Source: Petunia secreta
Taxonomy: Eukaryota; Streptophyta; Magnoliopsida; Solanales; Solanaceae
NCBI GenBank assembly: GCA_029990175.1
Contig: JARKIP010000035.1
Span: 40,190,001-40,254,000, forward strand
Reading direction: 5' to 3'
Length of the DNA stretch: 64,000 nucleotides
Each line of letters opens with the position of its first letter. Positions within the stretch are counted from its first letter, which is position 1. A program made the position numbers and the translations under genes. A model generated the notes under the pieces. The model made no database searches, was not told where the DNA came from, and saw only the letters and a program-made list of their open reading frames with translations. Positions 1 through 11,350 of the stretch are shown here, in pieces.

Positions 1-1745
1 GGAAAACTTAATGTCTAGGAGGCCAACTTCAGGGTTTGGACACTCTACACGGATGGAGCTACTAACTCAAAGGGCTCGGGGCTTGGAATAGTTTTGGTAA
101 CTCCCACGGGGGAAAAGGTGAGGCACTCAATCAGGTTTAAGAAAGTAACCAACAATGAGGCGGAGTACGAGCTTCTCATAGTGAGATTGGAACTGGCCAT
201 AGAAATTGGAGTAGAAAGGATCAAGTTGAGATGTGACTCACAATTTGTGGTCAATCAAGTACTACATATCTACTTCGCTCGTGAGCCCTGGATGCAACAA
301 TTCTTAGCTCGAGCTCAACAAATTTTAGCAAAGTTTTAGGAATGGAGAAGTCAACAGATCCCCTGAGAGGAAAATGTCGTGGCCGACGCCTTAGCCTATC
401 TAGGCTCGGCCGTTGAAGAAAAACGCTCGGGGACTGATTCAATCGTTCGGCTACTCTCATCTGCTGTAAAAAGGATTAAGTTGGAAGTTAATTCAGTGAG
501 CAATACTTGGGATTGCGAACCAAGTTTATCTCTTACGTGGACTCGAGGATTTTGCCAGTGGATAAAAAGGAAACAGAAAAGCTTAGGACACAAGCAGCCT
601 CCTATTCGATGATTCAAGCGCAATTATACAAGAGGATGTATGGCGGCCCGTTTGCTGAATGCTTAGGTCCAGACCAGATTGAATACATAATGACAGAAGT
701 GCACAAGGGCGAATGTGGAAACCATTCAGAAGGAAAAGCTCTATTGCGAAAATTGCTTCGGGCAAGTTATTATTGGCCAGACATTAGTGCAAATGCCAAG
801 GCCTTTGTGAAAAGATGTGACAAGTGCCAGCGACATGCTCGAATGATTCACCAACAGGCCGATCCTCTACATTCGGTCGTGTCGCCATGGCCTTTTATGA
901 AGTGGGGAGTGGTCATAATTAGACCACATCTAAAAGCTAAAGGAAGTGTCCGGTATATCTTAGTATTGACTGATTACTTCACCAAATGGGTGGAAGTAAG
1001 GCTTTTTGCTCAAGTTAGACAGAAATAGGTAATTAGTTTCATTTAGAAGAACATCATTTGTCGGTTCGGTGTCCCGATAGAGATCATATGTGACAATGGC
1101 CCTCAATTTATCGGCTTGAATGTCACAATTTTTCTCAATAAATGGGGCATAAAGAGGATTGTATCAACCCCATATCACCCAAGTGCGAATGGTCAAGCTG
1201 AATTTTTGAATAGGGTGATTATTGAGAACATCAAGAAAAGGCTCGATGTAGCAAAAGACCCGTGGCCTGACGAGTTGCTCGAGGTGCTGTGGGCAATGTG
1301 AACTACTGAAAAGAATAACACCGGTGAAACCCCCTCTCTCCCACCTGCGGGATGGATTCATTGATTTCCGTAGAAGCTGGTTAGCCTAGTCTTCGGTGTG
1401 CTCATGCTTCCGAAGAATCAAATCAGCAAACAATGTGCCTGGAGTTAGACTTGCTTGATGGGAAAATGGAACTAGCTTTGGTCCGACTGACGCCTCAAAA
1501 GAGGCAGATCGAGCCCATCTTAATAGGAAGGCTAAACTTAGAGATTTCAAAGTTGGAGACTATGTGTTGAGCGCCTCGAACTAGTCCACCAAAGAAAAGA
1601 ATGCTGGCATGCTCGGTGCAAATTGGGAAGGGCCCTATCGGATCAAAGCGATCATTAGCAAAGCATCATGCAAGCTAGAAAATTTGAAAGGAGAATCAGA
1701 ACCCTCAAATTGGAATGTCTCCAACTTGAAGCGGTATTATTTCTG
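1..1745 (+). pseudogene. Tat-type RNase H and integrase, decayed pol 3' end (T1)
   Basis: The first 340 bases encode an RNase H of the type Tat elements carry in addition to the usual one: a YTDGA strand, the acidic NNEAEYE segment and CDSQF are recognisable. A linker with VVADALA follows, then an integrase. This has a zinc-binding region (CDKCQRH near 820), a core with CDNGPQF near 1092 and NGQAEF near 1190, and a C-terminal tail reaching NLKRYYF near 1742. The first catalytic Asp of the core appears replaced: WGVVIIRP near 905 where a WGMDIIGP-like motif is usual. Stops occur at about 338, 1027 and 1300 and at several places downstream, and at least two frame shifts are needed. It cannot make a working protein. 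Confidence 0.8.
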
Positions 1746-2456
1746 ACACCGAGGTATGTTACGTTTTGTCAATAAATTTTCACCTACGGCAACAAGCCGT
1801 AAATGCTTCAATGCTTAGGTTGAATAACTCTAACTGACCCCCCATTTGACCTTGCTTGACCTTTTTAGGAAGCGGACGGAACAAAATAAAGTTCTTAGGC
1901 CCTCAATATCTGCACCCAAACACTGGGGGATGGAAGGGACGGTGTGCAGTCAAGATCAACTCGAAGCCTCTCATACCGGGGACTGCAAACGGATCCGAAG
2001 ACCAGCTATTTGAACACCGGGGATTGTCCCCCGATTTTAGCTTAGTTTCATTATATTTATCACCCGATAGTGGGTCTATTTTGAAAATTTGCCCAAGTCT
2101 AATCATGACTGGTTTCATGTAAATGCCAATTACGGCTCATCAATGAAAAGAACTTAGTTCAAAATCTCTTTGTTTTAATGTCTAACTTCCGAAGTTAGAT
2201 TATTCAATTGAAATTATTTCTTTATGCGTCAACGTGGGAACAAGACGTCGTTCTAAGGTAGCATTAGCTTGTTATAAAGTCTTGCAAGCAAAAAATAGTC
2301 TAAGTGACCCGTAGCCGTTTTAAACAAAATAAAGGCTACAACTTAGAAAAGAAAAACTAAAATTCCATTAAAACAAAGCCCAAAGGCTCCAAAAACTATT
2401 TGTTCATTCAGTCTTGAAGGCCATAACAAAAACAAAAAGAATAAACGTAACAACTA
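1746..2456. other. Untranslated internal region of T1 between pol and the antisense ORF
   Basis: This 710-bp stretch separates the end of T1 pol from the end of the antisense ORF. I see no protein-like frame on either strand. It holds GGGGGATGG- and CCGGGGA-type purine-rich runs near 1925-2030. No primer site, LTR end or RNA gene is visible. Confidence 0.55.
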
Positions 2457-3103
2457 AGCATTGGGATCATCTTCCCCCTCGGAAGTTCCATCATCGTTGT
2501 TTCTTTCTTCTTCATCCTCTTCCTCTTCCTCGCTTGAAGCCTCACTTGAAGAGAGATCGTCCATGATGGCTTGAGCTTGGGCCTCGTCACTCTCGTCTTT
2601 GGCACTCATCATCCAAATTCATCTCTCCAGCTTTGCACTGCTTGAGTGCTTTCAGTCGGGTTTGGATGATGGCCCAACTTTTGTCTACCTCAGCCCTCGT
2701 AGCCTTTGCCTTAAGCTTAGCCTCCATAGCAGATTCTTTGCCGCACAGACGCTCCACTTCAGCCTCGAGTGCAGGAATCGTGTCCGCTTGACTTTCCAAT
2801 TTCTTTATTACCAGAACATGCTCGGTTAACTTGGCATGATGCTCATGAGCAGCCTCTAAAAATTTGGGATTGACACGATCCAGCTCACCGCGAAGCCTTT
2901 CTCTCTCGGTAGCCAACCTCGAGCTCTCATCCTATGGCTCTCATTTAAATCTTGTATTTGTGCCTCAGAGGCGGCGGCGATTTTGCATTGACTTGATTGA
3001 GTACATAAGGCTCTACAGAAAATTTGATGATAAAATCTTAGAAATGGGACGTTGATCAAAGAAGAATGGGTATGAACATTGAAATTTACTTGAACTTAGC
3101 TCG
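2457..3103 (-). pseudogene. C-terminal part of the T1 antisense ORF (coiled coil and acidic tail)
   Basis: Read on the minus strand this is the distal end of the antisense ORF that starts at 12622; element A separates the two parts. From about 2916 to 2587 it encodes a heptad-rich segment (RERLRGELDRVNPKFLEAAH, then LEAEVERLCGKESAMEAKLK), strongly predictive of a coiled coil. A one-base shift near 2620 leads into a Ser/Glu/Asp-rich tail ending EGEDDPNA-stop at about 2457. Coiled-coil C-termini are common in the plant-transposon-like accessory proteins of Tat elements. Function is unknown; the copy is dead. Confidence 0.6.
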
Positions 3104-3108
3104 AATCC
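3104..3108. repeat. Left target-site duplication of element A (AATCC)
   Basis: AATCC lies directly before the TGATGCGGGG start of the 5' LTR and recurs at 10638-10642 directly after the 3' LTR end. This fixes the ends of element A and proves a single integration event. Confidence 0.95.
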
Positions 3109-3282
3109 TGATGCGGGGCAAACCACCACAACAAGACCCTTTACGAGAAGCCAAGCCAAGGCACTTCATGATGCTCACTTATACTTGATTCGGAGGGGCG
3201 TTGATGATACGAGCTCCGGAGGCCATTGGAAGATCATACACTTGAGTTCGTTGGAAGGAGGAATGGAAAGCATCAGACCCCA

Positions 3283-3441
3283 GGCGGAGCGCCCAGCACC
3301 TTAGGCGGAGCGCCCAGCTACTAGGCGGAGCGCCTCACCACTTTGACAGTGGTGCTCACCAAGCGGAGCGCCTGACCCTTAGGCGGAGCGCCTGGGTCAT
3401 GCCTCCTCCAGGCGGAGCGCCCAGCTCCAGGGTGGAGCGCC
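3283..3441. repeat. Cluster of seven GGCGGAGCGCC-type inverted repeats in the A 5' LTR
   Basis: Seven units of GGCGGAGCGCC or one-base variants occur in 159 bp, spaced 12-40 bp by unlike sequence. Each unit is an inverted repeat (GGCG / CGCC around GAG). Related clusters occur in the leaders of A, B and D and in the LTRs of B and D. Confidence 0.9.
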
Positions 3442-3551
3442 CAACATGCTGATTTGCCTAGCTTTTTGTGTAAACTACCTATTTTGACCCTAGCTAGTTC
3501 TATTGTATTTCTATCTAGCTAAGGGCTAATTAGACATTTCAATAGGTTGTA

Positions 3552-3577
3552 GAAGGGTGCTATAAATAACACCCTTC
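3552..3577 (+). promoter_or_regulatory. LTR TATA box inside a perfect 8-bp stem (element A, 5' LTR)
   Basis: TATAAATA sits in the 10-base loop between GAAGGGTG (3552-3559) and its exact reverse complement CACCCTTC (3570-3577). The same arrangement is at 10317-10342. It is the likely core promoter of the element. Confidence 0.75.
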
Positions 3578-3874
3578 ATCATTTATTGCCATTAACTCAC
3601 CTTGAATATTGAATTGATGAGCATTGCTCCCAAACACTTGTAACCAATTTGGGCTTGAATCAATTGGATGAATCCAAGTTGCTTTTCAATCCTCTTCGAT
3701 CACTCTATTTGCTTGAGCCGAGTGTCTCTTGAGGATAGTTGCATAGCGTAGGTGCTTCTTGACTCGAATCGAGGGTGTATGAAGACTCGTTCCTTGGTGC
3801 TACTTTGTAAGTGTTCTTGTTGCGTCTCGTTCTTTATCATCGTTTATCGCTTCCGTAGTTTTCCCCTTATCAGT

Positions 3875-3886
3875 TGGTATCAGAGC
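3875..3886 (+). promoter_or_regulatory. Primer-binding site of element A (initiator tRNA-Met type)
   Basis: TGGTATCAGAGC starts two bases after the LTR end and is the usual complement of the 3' end of plant initiator tRNA-Met. Confidence 0.9.
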
Positions 3887-5042
3887 AAGGCTCGGGTGTT
3901 GTTCCTACAAACCCTAGTTCCTTGTTCGTAGTGTTATTATCGTGCCTTAGTATTGTTCTTATTGTTGTTCTTGAAAAACTTGAAGAAAACAAAAAAAATT
4001 CAAAAATTTGAAAATAACAAAAATTTGCTAGAAATCGTTGGTTGTTACGATTTTGTTGGTTTTGATTATCGGGGATTGTTTGTGTATGTATTCTCGACAA
4101 TTGGGTACCAACAAAACACGTTTTGGAGTTGTGAATCAAATTTGTAAAAATCAAACTCAAAAGTTGAAATTTCACAAAATTTGCTAAAACTTGTTGGATG
4201 TTATGAATCCTTGTTTGTTTGGTATCGGGGATTGTTCCTTATAGTTACCCCGTCGTTTTGATACCCCCATAACATCATTTGGAGTAGCGGAATGAAAATC
4301 GAATTTTTGAAATCTTGAAGTTCTTGAAAAATTTTGAAGAACTTGCTCCAAATTCATAAAACAAGTTGATTGTTGGTTGTTTGTTGAATTAAACCATTGG
4401 GGTTTGTTTGTGATAGCATAAAACAAGTTTGGGTATCATTCAATATCAAAAACAACTTGAAATCGTTGGAGGAATTGGGTCAATTTCGACCAAAAATGAG
4501 TTTTTGAAAAGCTGAAGCAAAACTTGGGGCGGAGCGCCCGCCCGACCTCACTGTTGAGTTTGGCAAATTTCCAGGCGGACCGCCCCACTGACTAGGCGGA
4601 CCGCCCAAATTCCTGAAGGGGTCAGGGTAGTTGATTTCGTTAGGTTTTCGTGTTTATTTGTTTACGTTGCTTCCGGTTAGTACTTTGAAGAGTAATACTC
4701 CTACTCGATTAGTACTAATTCATTGAGCGATTAGGAACATCGTGCCTAGAGGAGAAGTAGAACTCAAAGAAGACTCATAGTTAATTGCTTACTTCCAAGT
4801 GCTCACTAAAAAGTTTAGCGTTAATCGAGTCCCATTAATTCCACTCTTCCCGAAGAGCATTTAGTTCTTGTAAATTGGAGTGATTATCGAGGAAGCTACG
4901 CAACTACGAGGACACCGTTGATGTCAAGCTTGAGTGAACCTAACCCCAACTTGAGAGAACTCGAGCGACAAGCAAAAAGTGAGGGAGTGAGTGAGGACTT
5001 TTACTCTAATCTCTTTACTTGTTTTTGATTGTTGTAGGTACG
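3887..5042 (+). other. Leader (5' untranslated region) of element A
   Basis: This 1.15-kb AT-rich leader lies between primer site and gag. It holds at least two, perhaps three, diverged modules of about 150-180 bp, each with a CGGGGATTGTT-like or TTGGGGTTTG core (near 4070, 4226 and 4388). A small cluster of GGCGGAGCGCC / GGCGGACCGCC units follows at 4528-4605. It ends with a T-rich run and TTGTAG directly before GTACGATGG, which resembles a 3' splice site. No protein-like frame is evident. Confidence 0.7.
4528..4605. repeat. GGCGGASCGCC inverted repeats in the A leader
   Basis: One GGCGGAGCGCC (4528-4538) and two GGCGGACCGCC units (4574-4584, 4595-4605). The last two are perfect inverted repeats around a single A. 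The motif is shared with the LTR of the same element. Confidence 0.9.
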
Positions 5043-8000
5043 ATGGCGGACGAGAAGGCCAAAAATACCATTGAGGTTCCCGTTGACGTCTTGGCTAGTC
5101 TATTGGCCGAGGTGAAAACCTTGAACCTTAGAATGGAAGTCTTTGAAAAGGAAAGGACCCCGAGTATCCAAAAGGATGCCAATGAAGGCACAAGTGATGA
5201 TTCAATCATGAAACCGGACCAATATGCGGAGTTAGTTTGTCGACAACGGTTGAGGGATGAGACTCTTGCTAGAGAAAGATCGTTGGGCACTCCCCAACCC
5301 TTGGGCGATCCCCAAGGAGATGTCCCGCTTTTAAGGCCCCGAAGAAAGGTGGTTCCTCTTGAGCAAGTTGATGAAGCTCAAGAAGGGGAGGGTCTCGGCT
5401 TAGATGATGATTTTGATGCTCACTATCCACATAGGAGGGCGATGAACGGAGGCCGAGGAATAGATGGAGGTCGTGGGCGAGGTCGAGGACCTCCAAGGGC
5501 TTTTATGGCAAGGGACTTGAGACGGGAGTATGATAAGGTTGAAGACTACTACGGGGGTCAACCGGGACCACATCGTGGGGGTCGTGACACTAACCTCAAT
5601 AGTGTGAAGATCACTATCCCACCTTTCAAACGGACTAGTGATCCGGAGGCTTTCTTAGAGTGGAAGGTTCAATTGGAGCGGGTCTTTGACACGAATGATA
5701 TGTCCAAGGAGAAGAAGGCTACATATGCCATTGCTTCCTTTGAATCTTATGCCTCTACATGGTGGGAATCCATCAAGCGATCAAGGAGACGACTTGGGTT
5801 GCGGATGAACATCACTTGGGAAGAGTTGAAAGAGGTAATGAACAACAAATATGTGACTCCCAAGTATCGGCAAGAGCAACTCAAAAGGCTCTATGAATTG
5901 AAACAAGGCTACAAGTCCGTTGATGAATATTTCAACGACTTTGAGAAGAAACGGATGGCTCTTGATATGGAAACGGAGGATGAGGAACAAGCTATCATCC
6001 GTTTCAAAAGTGGCTTGAGTCGGGAGATTGCTTCCCAATTGAGGCTACACATCTTCCACTCTCTACAAGATGTGTGTGATGCCGCGGTTGAGGCCGAGAA
6101 GTGGCTCAAAGAAGAGAAGGCTCCTCGCTATAGGAGTACCACCACTACCACTCCAACAACTCGCCCCAAAGAATGGAAAACCCCATACACAAGTGGTGCA
6201 AGTGGGAGTTGAGATGTGAAGAAGACTTTTGAGAAGGCTACCCCGAGAAGCGACCACAAAGAGGTTGGAGGTAATTCTAAAACTACTTTAAATACTCCTT
6301 CTTCTTCTTCTTTCCAATGCCATAAATGCAAGGGTTATGGCCACTTTGCCAAAGAGTGCCCTACCCGGAAAACAATGATTGTGATGGATGATGGGTTGGT
6401 CTATGAGGGGGAGAGTGAGTCCGAGGGAGATGTTGAGGAGGAGAGTGAGGAAGTTGAGGGTGAGGGTGAAGAGAGAGCGACAGAGGGGGACGATCCTAAT
6501 ATGTTCCTTGTGGTTCGTCGAATTTTGGGAACCATGGTGAGTGAAGAGAGGGAAGATGAACAAAGGGAAAACTTGTTCCATGCTCGGTGTAGAGTGAAGG
6601 GACAAGTGTGTTCCATGATCGTTGATTCGAGTTGTTGTGCGAATGTGGTGAGTCAATCGTTGGTCTCACAATTGAAGTTGACTACCCTAAAGCACCCTAG
6701 TTCCTACCGTTTGCAATGGTTGAGCGAGTGTGGGGAATTGAGGGTAGTGAAGCAAGTGTTGATTAGGTTCAAGATTGGGAACTATCAAGATGAACACATG
6801 TTTGACGTGGTGCCAATGCAAGCTTGCCACCTTTTATTTGGTAGGCCGTGGCAATACGACAAACAAGTGGTTCATGATGGCCGGGCCAACACTTGCACGG
6901 TTAGACATGAGGGGAAGAAGTTTGTGCTTACACCCTTGTCCCTAAAGCAAGTAAGTGAAGACTATCGGCGCATAAAAGAGTTGAGGGAAGCGGCTAAGGC
7001 CAAGTCCCCGGTTGTGGCCAAACCTTTGGCCGAGACTCCACCATCTTCCACCGGTCGCATGTGTGCTATGATGCATCCGGGTGAGATCTTGAAAGGTAAT
7101 GATGGCACCAAGATGCTCATATGCCTAGTGCACAAAGGTATGGTTTTAAATTCTGAAAGTGATTATTTATCTAATCTTCACCCTTTGCCTAGTGCCATTG
7201 AAAATATTTTGAAGGTCTATGAGGACATGTTCCCGGAGGAGATGCCGGATGGATTACCTCCTTTGAGGGGTATTGAACATCAAATTGACTTTGTCCCGGG
7301 ATCTCAAATTCCCAACAAGCCGGCATATAGAAGCAACCCCGAGGACACAAGGGAGCTACAAAAGCAAATTGATGAGTTGCTTACCAAAGGCTTGGTGAGG
7401 GAGAGCTTGAGCCCTTGTGCCGTGCCCGTGATCCTTGTTCCAAAGAAGGATGGCACTTGGAGGATGTGTGTGGATTGTCGAGCGGTCAACAAGATCACGG
7501 TAAAGTATCGACATCCCATACCTCGTTTGGATGATATGTTAGATGAGCTTAGTGGTTCTAGTATCTTTTCAAAAATAGATCTTAGGTCCGGTTACCATCA
7601 AATCCGAATGAAACCCGGTGATGAATGGAAAACCGCATTCAAGACCAAGTTTGGTCTATATGAATGGTTGGTGATGCCCTTTGGCCTCTCCAACGCACCT
7701 AGTACTTTCATGAGATTGATGAACCATGTGCTAAAACCCTTCATCAACAAGTTCGCGGTCGTCTACTTTGATGATATATTGATCTATAGCAAGTCTATAG
7801 GCGACCATGTTGGCCACTTGAATCAAGTCCTTGAAGTGCTACGAGCCGAAAAGCTCTACGCCAACTTTAAGAAGTGTGCCTTTTGTGTTGAAAAGGTTGT
7901 CTTTTTGGGCTTTGTTGTTAGTGTCAATGGTGTAGAAGTTGATGAGTCCAAAGTTGAAGCCATTAGAGATTGGCCTACTCCCACCACCGTCTCTCATGTG

Positions 8001-10060
8001 AGGAGTTTCCATGGCCTTGCTAGTTTCTATAGGCGCTTTGTTAGAGACTTTAGCACCATTGCCGCACCACTCACCGAGTTGGTGAAAAAGGACAAGTCCT
8101 TTGTTTGGGGAGAGCCGCAAGAGAAGGCTTTCCAAGAATTGAAAAGTAGGCTAAGTACCGCCCCATTATTGCAATTGCCCGACTTCGGGAAGGCTTTTGA
8201 GGTAGAATGTGATGCCTCGGGGGTGGGTATTGGGGGTGTTCTCATGAAAGAAGGGAAACCCGTTGCCTACTTTAGTGAGAAGTTAAAGGGCGCAACCTTG
8301 AATTACTCCACGTATGACAAGGAGTTGTATGCCCTCGCGAGAGCTCTAGCCCATTGGCAACACTATCTATGGCCTCGGGAATTTGTGATCAAGAGTGACC
8401 ATGAGTCACTCAAGCATCTAAGAGGCTAAGAGAAGTTGAACAAAAGACATGCCAAGTGGGTGGAGTTCATTGAGTCCTTCCCTTATGTAATTCATTACAA
8501 AAGGGGTAAGGACAATGTTGTAGCCGATGCGCTTTCTAGGAAGTTCGCCCTTGCTACCACTCTTGCTTCTAGACTTATGGGTTTTGAGAGTATAAAATCT
8601 TTGTATGAACATGACCCAAAGTTCAAGAGCATTCATGATGCTCTAGTGAGTGGAAAGAGGGTGGAGAAATACCAATGGGTTGATGGCTACATTTTTAAAA
8701 ATGGAAGAGTTTGTGTGCCCGAGTCCTCATGGAGGGAGTTGCTTGTTCGTGAAGCACATTGTGGGGGCTTGATGGGCCACTTTGGGAGGAACAAAACCTT
8801 GGCCATTCTCATGGAGCAATTCCATTGGCCAAAGATGGGTGTGCAACTTGAGAGACTTTGCAACACTTGCTTGGATTGCAAGTATGCTAAGTCCAAATCT
8901 AATTCCCATGGTTTGTATACTCCCTCCTTATTCCTACTAGCCCGTGGATGGACATTTCGATGGATTTTGTTATGGGTTTGCCACGGTCTAAAGGGGGGCA
9001 CGATAGCATTTATGTTGTCGTGGATAGGTTCTCCAAAATGGCTCACTTTATTCTTTGTAAAAAGAGTTATGATGCACAACATGTAGCTTCTTTGTTCATT
9101 GATAATGTGTAAAAGTTGCATGGTGTGCCTCAAACAATTGTGAGTGATAGGGACTCTAAGTTCCTTAGCCATTTTTGGAGGTGTCTATGGGGTGCTCTTG
9201 GCACCAAGTTGTTGTTTTCTACGTCCCACCACCCCCAAACGGATGGTCAAACCGAAGTGGTGAACCGAACCTTGGGTGCTCTTCTTAGAGCCATGACCCG
9301 AGGTAAGGCCGGGACGTGGGTTGACAAGTTGCCTCTTATGGAGTTTGCTTATAACCGTACATTGCATAGCATGATTGGCTTGACTCCGTTTGAGTGCGTC
9401 TATGGTTTTAATCCTTTGATTCCACTTGATCTAACCCCTTTGCCCAAGGAAATGGTTGTTAATTTTGAAGGTGAAAACCGAGCTAAAGCCATGCTTGAAA
9501 TCCATGCCAAAGCGAGGAAGAGATTGGAGGAAGCCTATGACAAGGTTGCCCTCAAGAAGAACAAGGGGAGGAAGAAGTTGGAACTCAAGAAAGGAGATTG
9601 GGTGTGGGTGCACTTCCGCAAAGAGAGGTTTCAAAACCTTAGAAAAGGGAAGTTGGCACCCCGGGGAGATGGACCCTTCCAAGTGCTATCCAAGATCAAC
9701 AACAACACATATGTGATCGAATTGCCAAGTGAGTACACTATTTCAAACACTTTTAATGTTAGTGACTTGGCTCCTTTTGATGTAGGTGATGATGCCGTGG
9801 AGGACAATGTCGTGGAGGTTGATGCTACAATTTCGAGGACGAAATCTTCTCAAGAAGGGGAGGATGATGCGGGGCAAACCACCACCACAAGACCCTTTAC
9901 GAGAAGCCAAGCCAAGGCACTTCATGATGCTCACTTATACTTGATTCGGAGGGGCGTTGATGATACGAGCTTCGGAGGCCATTGGAAGATCATACACTTG
10001 AGTTCTTTGGAAGGAGGAATGGAAAGCATCAGACCCCAGGCGGAGCGCCCAGCACCTTAG
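5043..10060 (+). pseudogene. gag-pol polyprotein of element A (three stops, one shift)
   Basis: The start ATG at 5043 lies where related elements start gag. Gag spans about 5043-6400 with a retrotransposon-gag core (TWWESIKR near 5758) and one CCHC knuckle (6318-6359). The protease motif at 6624 reads DSS where element C has DSG. RT has an intact YFDD at 7764. RNase H (ECDASG, YDKELYAL, VADALSR) follows, then integrase with its three acidic core residues at about 8968, 9146 and 9253. The frame breaks at a TGA (6210), a TAA (8427), a one-base shift near 8925 and a TAA near 9111. The C-terminus ends in frame inside the 3' LTR after a TRSQAK motif. Gag and RT are well preserved, so decay is moderate. 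Confidence 0.9.
9831..9864 (+). promoter_or_regulatory. Polypurine tract of element A with upstream hairpin
   Basis: AAGAAGGGGAGGA (9852-9864) abuts the 3' LTR and is the expected plus-strand primer. Directly upstream ATTTCG and CGAAAT flank AGGA, an inverted repeat also present in elements C and B. The whole block is also coding (ISRTKSSQEGEDDA). Confidence 0.8.
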
Positions 10061-10637
10061 GCGGAGCGCCCAGAATGGGCAGCTCTTGGGCGGAGCGCCC
10101 AGCTACTAGGCGGAGCGCCTCACCACTTTGACAATGGTGCTCACCAGGTGGAGCGCCTGGGTCATGCCAGCTCCAGGCGGAGCGCCCAGCTCCAGGGTGG
10201 AGCGCCCAACATGCTAATTTTCCTAGCTTTTTGTGTAAACTTCCTATTTTGACCCTAGCTAGTTCTATTGTATTTCTATCTAGCTAAGGGCTAACTAGAC
10301 ATTTTAATAGGCTGTAGAAGGGTGCTATAAATAACACCCTTCATCATTTATTGCCATTAACTCACCTTGAATATTGAATTGATGAGCATTGCTCCCAAAC
10401 ACTTGTAACCAATTTTGGCTTGAATCAATTGGATGAATCCAAGTTGCTTTTCAATCCTCTTCGATCACTCTATTTGCTTGAGCCGAGTGTCTCTTGAGGA
10501 TAGTTGCATAGCGTAGGTGCTTCTTGACTCGAATCGAGGGTGTATCAAGACTCGTTCCTTGGTGCTACTTCGTAAGTGTTCTTGTTGCATCTCGTTCTGT
10601 ATCATCGTTTATCGCTTCCGTAGTTTTCCCCTTATCA
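9865..10637 (+). repeat. 3' LTR of element A
   Basis: It matches 3109-3872 from TGATGCGGGG to CTTATCA and is followed by AATCC. It has seven GC-rich units (10039-10206), like the 5' LTR, but a different one has been lost. The TATA hairpin is at 10317-10342. Pol reads into its first 196 bp. Confidence 0.93.
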
Positions 10638-10642
10638 AATCC
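10638..10642. repeat. Right target-site duplication of element A (AATCC)
   Basis: Identical to 3104-3108, directly after the CA end of the 3' LTR. Confidence 0.95.
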
Positions 10643-11319
10643 GAATAAGCCAGCAACATCCCCGGGGTCATGTTCTTGGTGTGATTTTCCTCTCTTGGCC
10701 TGAACAGCCCCATACGACTCATGGAGCATCCATCGAGCCATCAAAAAGACATAGGTCGGCAGGGACCTGGACCTCTTCATAGCCCCCCTGTAGCGGAGGC
10801 ACTAAGAGGCTCGAAGTTGGCTCGAAGGGTTGTGGCGGCCACCTTTTCTCCCGACGAGGGGAAGACGGGCCCAACCTCACTAACCTTGGCCTTACCTTTG
10901 GCTTTTTCAGCTGCATGGTCAGACCCCCGAGGTCTATCACTTCTACATTTTTGGTGACATCGGACCCCTCTTTATCTGGTTCATTCCTTAACCAGAACTG
11001 GGATCCAGCAGCAGGCTTGTTAGTTTTATCTCGGTCGAGTCGATTTCTCCGAGGTCCCTCTTTTCCTCTTTGAATCTATAAAGGGATAAGTTGGAGGCTT
11101 AGAAGTGAAAGAGGAAGAAGTTGTGATAGATGTGAAACTACTAATAAATATGTCGTCATCACCTTTAGAAGAGGGTCCTTTGCCATATGAGCCCTTCGAA
11201 TGTTTGGCTTTTGGGACAGTGCCAGCTAAACTTGTAATCTTGGCTAGGCTAGCACTAGCATCTAGAACTGCTTTTTCCTCCTCCTCCTCCTCCTCCTCCT
11301 TCTTCTTCTTCTTCTTCTT

Positions 11320-11350
<31 letters not shown>

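Larger units (their letters stand above)
3109..3872 (+). repeat. 5' LTR of element A
   Basis: It starts TGATGCGGGGCAAACC and ends CCCCTTATCA, matching 9865-10637. It contains a GC-rich inverted-repeat cluster (3283-3441) and a TATA box in a hairpin (3552-3577). The first 190 bp correspond to the C-terminal coding segment of pol when this LTR sits at the 3' end. Confidence 0.93.
3109..10637 (+). mobile_element. A: complete CRM/Reina-like Ty3/gypsy chromovirus, 7.5 kb
   Basis: All landmarks are present: LTRs of 764 and 773 bp with TG...CA ends, matching AATCC duplications, an initiator-tRNA-Met primer site, a long leader, one gag-pol frame and a polypurine tract. The pol frame continues through the polypurine tract into the 3' LTR, as described for CRM-clade chromoviruses, and I see no canonical chromodomain; the lineage call rests on that and on the RT/RNase H sequence. 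By eye the LTRs differ at roughly 2-3% of aligned sites plus two indels in a repeat cluster. The coding frame carries three stops and a shift, so the copy is not autonomous now. Confidence 0.9.

Noticed and set aside
2599..3055. Plus-strand frames opposite the T1 antisense coiled coil
   Set aside because: They are complementary shadows of the heptad-rich minus-strand frame and show no domain.
3283..3441. GC-rich repeats considered as a CRISPR-like array
   Set aside because: Units are 11 bp, spacing is irregular, the genome is eukaryotic and no associated genes exist. They are short inverted repeats within an LTR.
3875..3886. TGGTATCAGAGC sites considered as tRNA genes
   Set aside because: Only the 12-18 bases matching the tRNA 3' end are present next to LTR ends. 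They are primer-binding sites.
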